The notes below the pieces were generated by a model. That model saw nothing but the letters and a program-made list of their open reading frames with translations. It ran no database searches and was not told the DNA's origin. Shown in pieces: positions 61,894 through 64,000 of a stretch of 64,000 nucleotides of DNA. Both the position numbers and the translations under genes were made by a program. The stretch lies in the NCBI GenBank assembly GCA_964449325.1, contig CAYUYJ010000005.1, positions 62,001 to 126,000 on the forward strand, read 5' to 3'. The stretch is from RGIG3002 sp964449325 (GTDB taxonomy: Bacteria > Bacillota > Clostridia > Lachnospirales > Lachnospiraceae). Numbering within the stretch: position 1 is the stretch's first letter; each line of letters begins with the position of its first letter.

Positions 61894-62139
61894 ATGACAT
61901 TATTTGAAGCAAAAAAGGGGACAAGCTATGTTGTAAAGGGATTGTTTGTAGAAGAGGCGGTAACGAGGCGTCTGCAGGCATTAGGTTTAAATGACGGGAC
62001 GGCACTGACAGTGCAAAATCGTAAAAAAGCAGGAGCCTTGATTGTTAAAGTGAGAGGGACGAGACTTGCCTTGGGAAAGCATATTTCTTCCGGTATTGAG
62101 GTGGAAGAGAAAGGTGAGGACAGAAAAGACAATGAATGA
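61894..62139 (+). CDS. feoA: Ferrous iron transport protein A
   Basis: 81 aa SH3-like: MTLFEAKKGTSYVVKGLFVE, RRLQALGLNDGTALTV and VRGTRLALGKHIS. Overlaps feoB by 8 nt. Confidence 0.92.
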   Translation: MTLFEAKKGTSYVVKGLFVEEAVTRRLQALGLNDGTALTVQNRKKAGALIVKVRGTRLALGKHISSGIEVEEKGEDRKDNE

Positions 62140-64000
62140 AAAACAGATTCACGTTGCATTTGTGGGAAATCCCAATTGTGGAAAAACAACGCTGTTTAAT
62201 GCAATTACCGGCTCTAAATTAAAGGTGGCAAACTGGCCGGGCGTTACAGTAGAAAAAGTGGAAGGAGCAGCCGAATATGAGGGGTTTCATCTGACACTTG
62301 TAGATACTCCGGGGATTTATTCTCTGACCTGTTACACCATAGAAGAAAAAGTAACAAGAAAATGTGTTATGGATGATGAGATTGATGTAATTATCAATAT
62401 TGTAGACGCATCTTCTTTGGAAAGAAACTTGTACCTTACGTTGCAGCTTTTAGAACTTGGAAAGCCGGTTGTACTGGCCCTTAACATGATGGATATCGTA
62501 GAGGAACGGGGTATGGAAATCGATATGCACAGGTTGCCGGAACTGTTGGGAGATATTCCGGTTGTGCCGGTGTCGGCGGCAAAAAGAAGAGGGCTTGATA
62601 TTTTACTTCATGCGGTTGTGCATCATTATGAGGAGGGACCTCATGATGTATTTTTGGAGTATGGTGCAGAGATAGAAAATAAAATCTCCAAGCTGGAAGT
62701 CATGATGCAGGCAAGATATCCGGAACATTCTGCGGCAAGGTGGCATGCCATAAAGCTTTTGGAAGAGGATGAAGAGGTAAAAAAGGAGCATCCGATTTCT
62801 GTAACCAACGTGGTAGATAAAAACTATGAGAAAGAAATTATTAGCAGAAAATATGCATATATAGAAATGGTTGTAAAGGAAGTGCTTTTTAGAAAAGAGG
62901 GAAAAAGTGCGGGAACGGATAAGATAGACCGGCTGCTTACCCATCCTGTATGGGGGTTGCCAATGTTTCTTTTAATTATGGCAATGGTATTCTTTCTTAC
63001 CTTTACAGTAGGAGATGCATTAAAGGGAATTTTTGAAATCGGTCTGAACAGTATATCACAGTCGGTTTATGATGTTTTACTATCTTTACATACCTCGGAC
63101 TGGCTGGTTTCGTTGCTTGTAGAAGGGATTATTGCAGGTGTAGGCGGAATTTTGACCTTTATTCCCAATATTTTTATTTTGTTTCTGGCATTGGCAATTC
63201 TGGAGGACAGTGGTTACATGGCAAGAGTTGCCTATGTGATGGATGGAATTATGGGTAAAGTAGGGCTTTCGGGTAAGGCATTTCTTCCGATGATTTTGGG
63301 ATTTGGCTGTACGGTACCTGCCATTATGGCAACCAGAGCCTTAGAAACGGAAAAAGACCGTAGAAAGACTATGATGGTAACACCTTTTATGTCTTGTTCC
63401 GCAAGACTTCCGATTTATGTGTTGTTTTCGGAAATGTTTTTTCCGGATTGTGCAGGAATGGTTGCATTTTCCATGTATGTTATAGGGATGGGGATAGCCA
63501 TTCTTGCTGCCCTTATTTTAAATAAGCTGCAAAAAGGAGAAGAAAATGTTTCTCTTTTAATTGAACTGCCGGAATATAAAAGACCGAATCCGAGGACAAT
63601 TCGGATTTATGTATGGAATAAACTAAAGGATTATCTGTCCAAGGCGGGAACAACAATTTTTATTGCTTCTATCGTTATATGGTTTATTTTGAACTTCGGT
63701 GTAAACGGAATGGTAACAGATACCGCGGATAGCTTTGGCGCTTTGTTGGGTAAGATATTGGCACCGATTCTTGCACCGGCCGGTCTTGGTATGTGGCAGA
63801 TTGGAGTGGCATTAATATCAGGAATTTCAGCAAAGGAGGTAGTGGTCTCCAGTTTTTCTGTATTGTTTGGAGTGGCAAATGCGAATTCTGCTGCAGGCAT
63901 GGAGACAATTGTAGCCAATATTCAGGCGATTAATCCGGAATTCGGGGCATTGAATGCATATTGCCTGATGCTGTTTTGCTTATTGTATGTACCTTGTATC
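62132..64000 (+). CDS. feoB: Ferrous iron transporter B, truncated by the window end
   Basis: 623 codons seen, no stop before 64000, so the gene continues. N-terminal G domain: GNPNCGKTTLFN, DTPGIYSLT and LNMMD. Then the membrane core with WGLPMFLLIMAMVFF, GCTVPAIMATRALE and ISAKEVVVSSFSVLFG. Imports Fe2+ using its GTPase; expressed under Fur from the promoter at 61819. Confidence 0.95.
   Translation, partial: MNEKQIHVAFVGNPNCGKTTLFNAITGSKLKVANWPGVTVEKVEGAAEYEGFHLTLVDTPGIYSLTCYTIEEKVTRKCVMDDEIDVIINIVDASSLERNLYLTLQLLELGKPVVLALNMMDIVEERGMEIDMHRLPELLGDIPVVPVSAAKRRGLDILLHAVVHHYEEGPHDVFLEYGAEIENKISKLEVMMQARYPEHSAARWHAIKLLEEDEEVKKEHPISVTNVVDKNYEKEIISRKYAYIEMVVKEVLFRKEGKSAGTDKIDRLLTHPVWGLPMFLLIMAMVFFLTFTVGDALKGIFEIGLNSISQSVYDVLLSLHTSDWLVSLLVEGIIAGVGGILTFIPNIFILFLALAILEDSGYMARVAYVMDGIMGKVGLSGKAFLPMILGFGCTVPAIMATRALETEKDRRKTMMVTPFMSCSARLPIYVLFSEMFFPDCAGMVAFSMYVIGMGIAILAALILNKLQKGEENVSLLIELPEYKRPNPRTIRIYVWNKLKDYLSKAGTTIFIASIVIWFILNFGVNGMVTDTADSFGALLGKILAPILAPAGLGMWQIGVALISGISAKEVVVSSFSVLFGVANANSAAGMETIVANIQAINPEFGALNAYCLMLFCLLYVPCI

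Noticed and set aside
1..64000. tRNA or rRNA genes
   Set aside because: No cloverleaf-like GTTCRANYC/CCA pattern or rRNA core sequence was noticed on either strand.

Overview
The window is a chromosomal segment of a low-to-mid GC, spore-forming, anaerobic Firmicute, most likely a member of the Lachnospiraceae (Clostridia). Three things support this: sporulation genes (spoIVA, spoVAF-like, cotJABC), an oxygen-independent ribonucleotide reductase (nrdDG), and the conserved clostridial order of the plsX-acpP-rnc-smc-ftsY and ylxM-ffh-rpsP-khpA-rimM-trmD-rplS-lepB-rbgA-rnhB blocks. The assignment rests on gene order and protein sequence read by eye; no search was run. Almost everything is on the + strand. 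The exceptions are a 102-aa hypothetical (17.2 kb), a DUF4234 membrane protein (48 kb) and the cotJABC-sodC cluster (56.4-58.0 kb).

Layout. 0.1-5.3 kb: pta-ackA (acetate and ATP formation), a membrane-anchored DUF5722 glycosidase-like protein, and DUF177-rpmF. 5.4-8.0 kb: a decayed stub, an unknown ORF, a lipoprotein and a ZIP metal transporter. 8.1-14.7 kb: plsX-acpP-rnc-smc-ftsY (lipid synthesis, RNA processing, chromosome structure, membrane targeting). 14.7-18.5 kb: threonine deaminase, a YitT protein and an AraC regulator. 18.6-30.0 kb: a long translation and secretion block ending in rnhB, FliK-like and FlhB-like genes (ylqG/ylqH positions), yraN and pgeF. It includes a TrmD-acetyltransferase fusion and two signal peptidases flanking rbgA. 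30.1-34.2 kb: a TPR-nucleotidyltransferase-DUF4125 protein, a 51-aa coiled-coil protein and spoIVA behind a textbook sigma-E promoter. 34.2-40.8 kb: nucleoside salvage (punA, cdd, SAH/MTA-type deaminase, purine permease), a membrane-anchored MutS-like ATPase and rnhA. 41.0-45.4 kb: a WYL regulator and nrdD-nrdG-dut behind paired NrdR boxes. 45.5-50.8 kb: spoVAF-like, degV, DUF4234, and a DUF1538 membrane protein paired with a tandem PII-like protein.

Accessory island, 50.9-56.35 kb. This AT-rich stretch holds unknown genes: a compact DUF4869-like / small P-loop NTPase / possible TOPRIM-like run with overlapping or abutting reading frames, a metallophosphatase, a truncated second copy of the first island gene, gene scraps, a 557-aa helical repeat protein, and the 3' remnant of an IS1182-type transposase. 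It is the best candidate in the window for an undescribed (possibly defence or mobile-element) system, but function is inference only.

56.4-64.0 kb: a spore-coat oxidative-stress cluster (CotJA, CotJB, Mn-catalase CotJC and a Cu/Zn-SOD-like protein), an ABC-GldFG-DUF4340 exporter-like operon, and feoAB (ferrous iron uptake) behind a consensus promoter and a near-perfect Fur box. feoB runs off the end of the window.

Non-coding highlights are two copies (2.4 and 40.8 kb) of a ~105-nt structured repeat attached to terminators, a terminator whose stem contains the spoVAF ribosome binding site, and long perfect hairpins in the khpA-rimM gap and upstream of the YitT gene.
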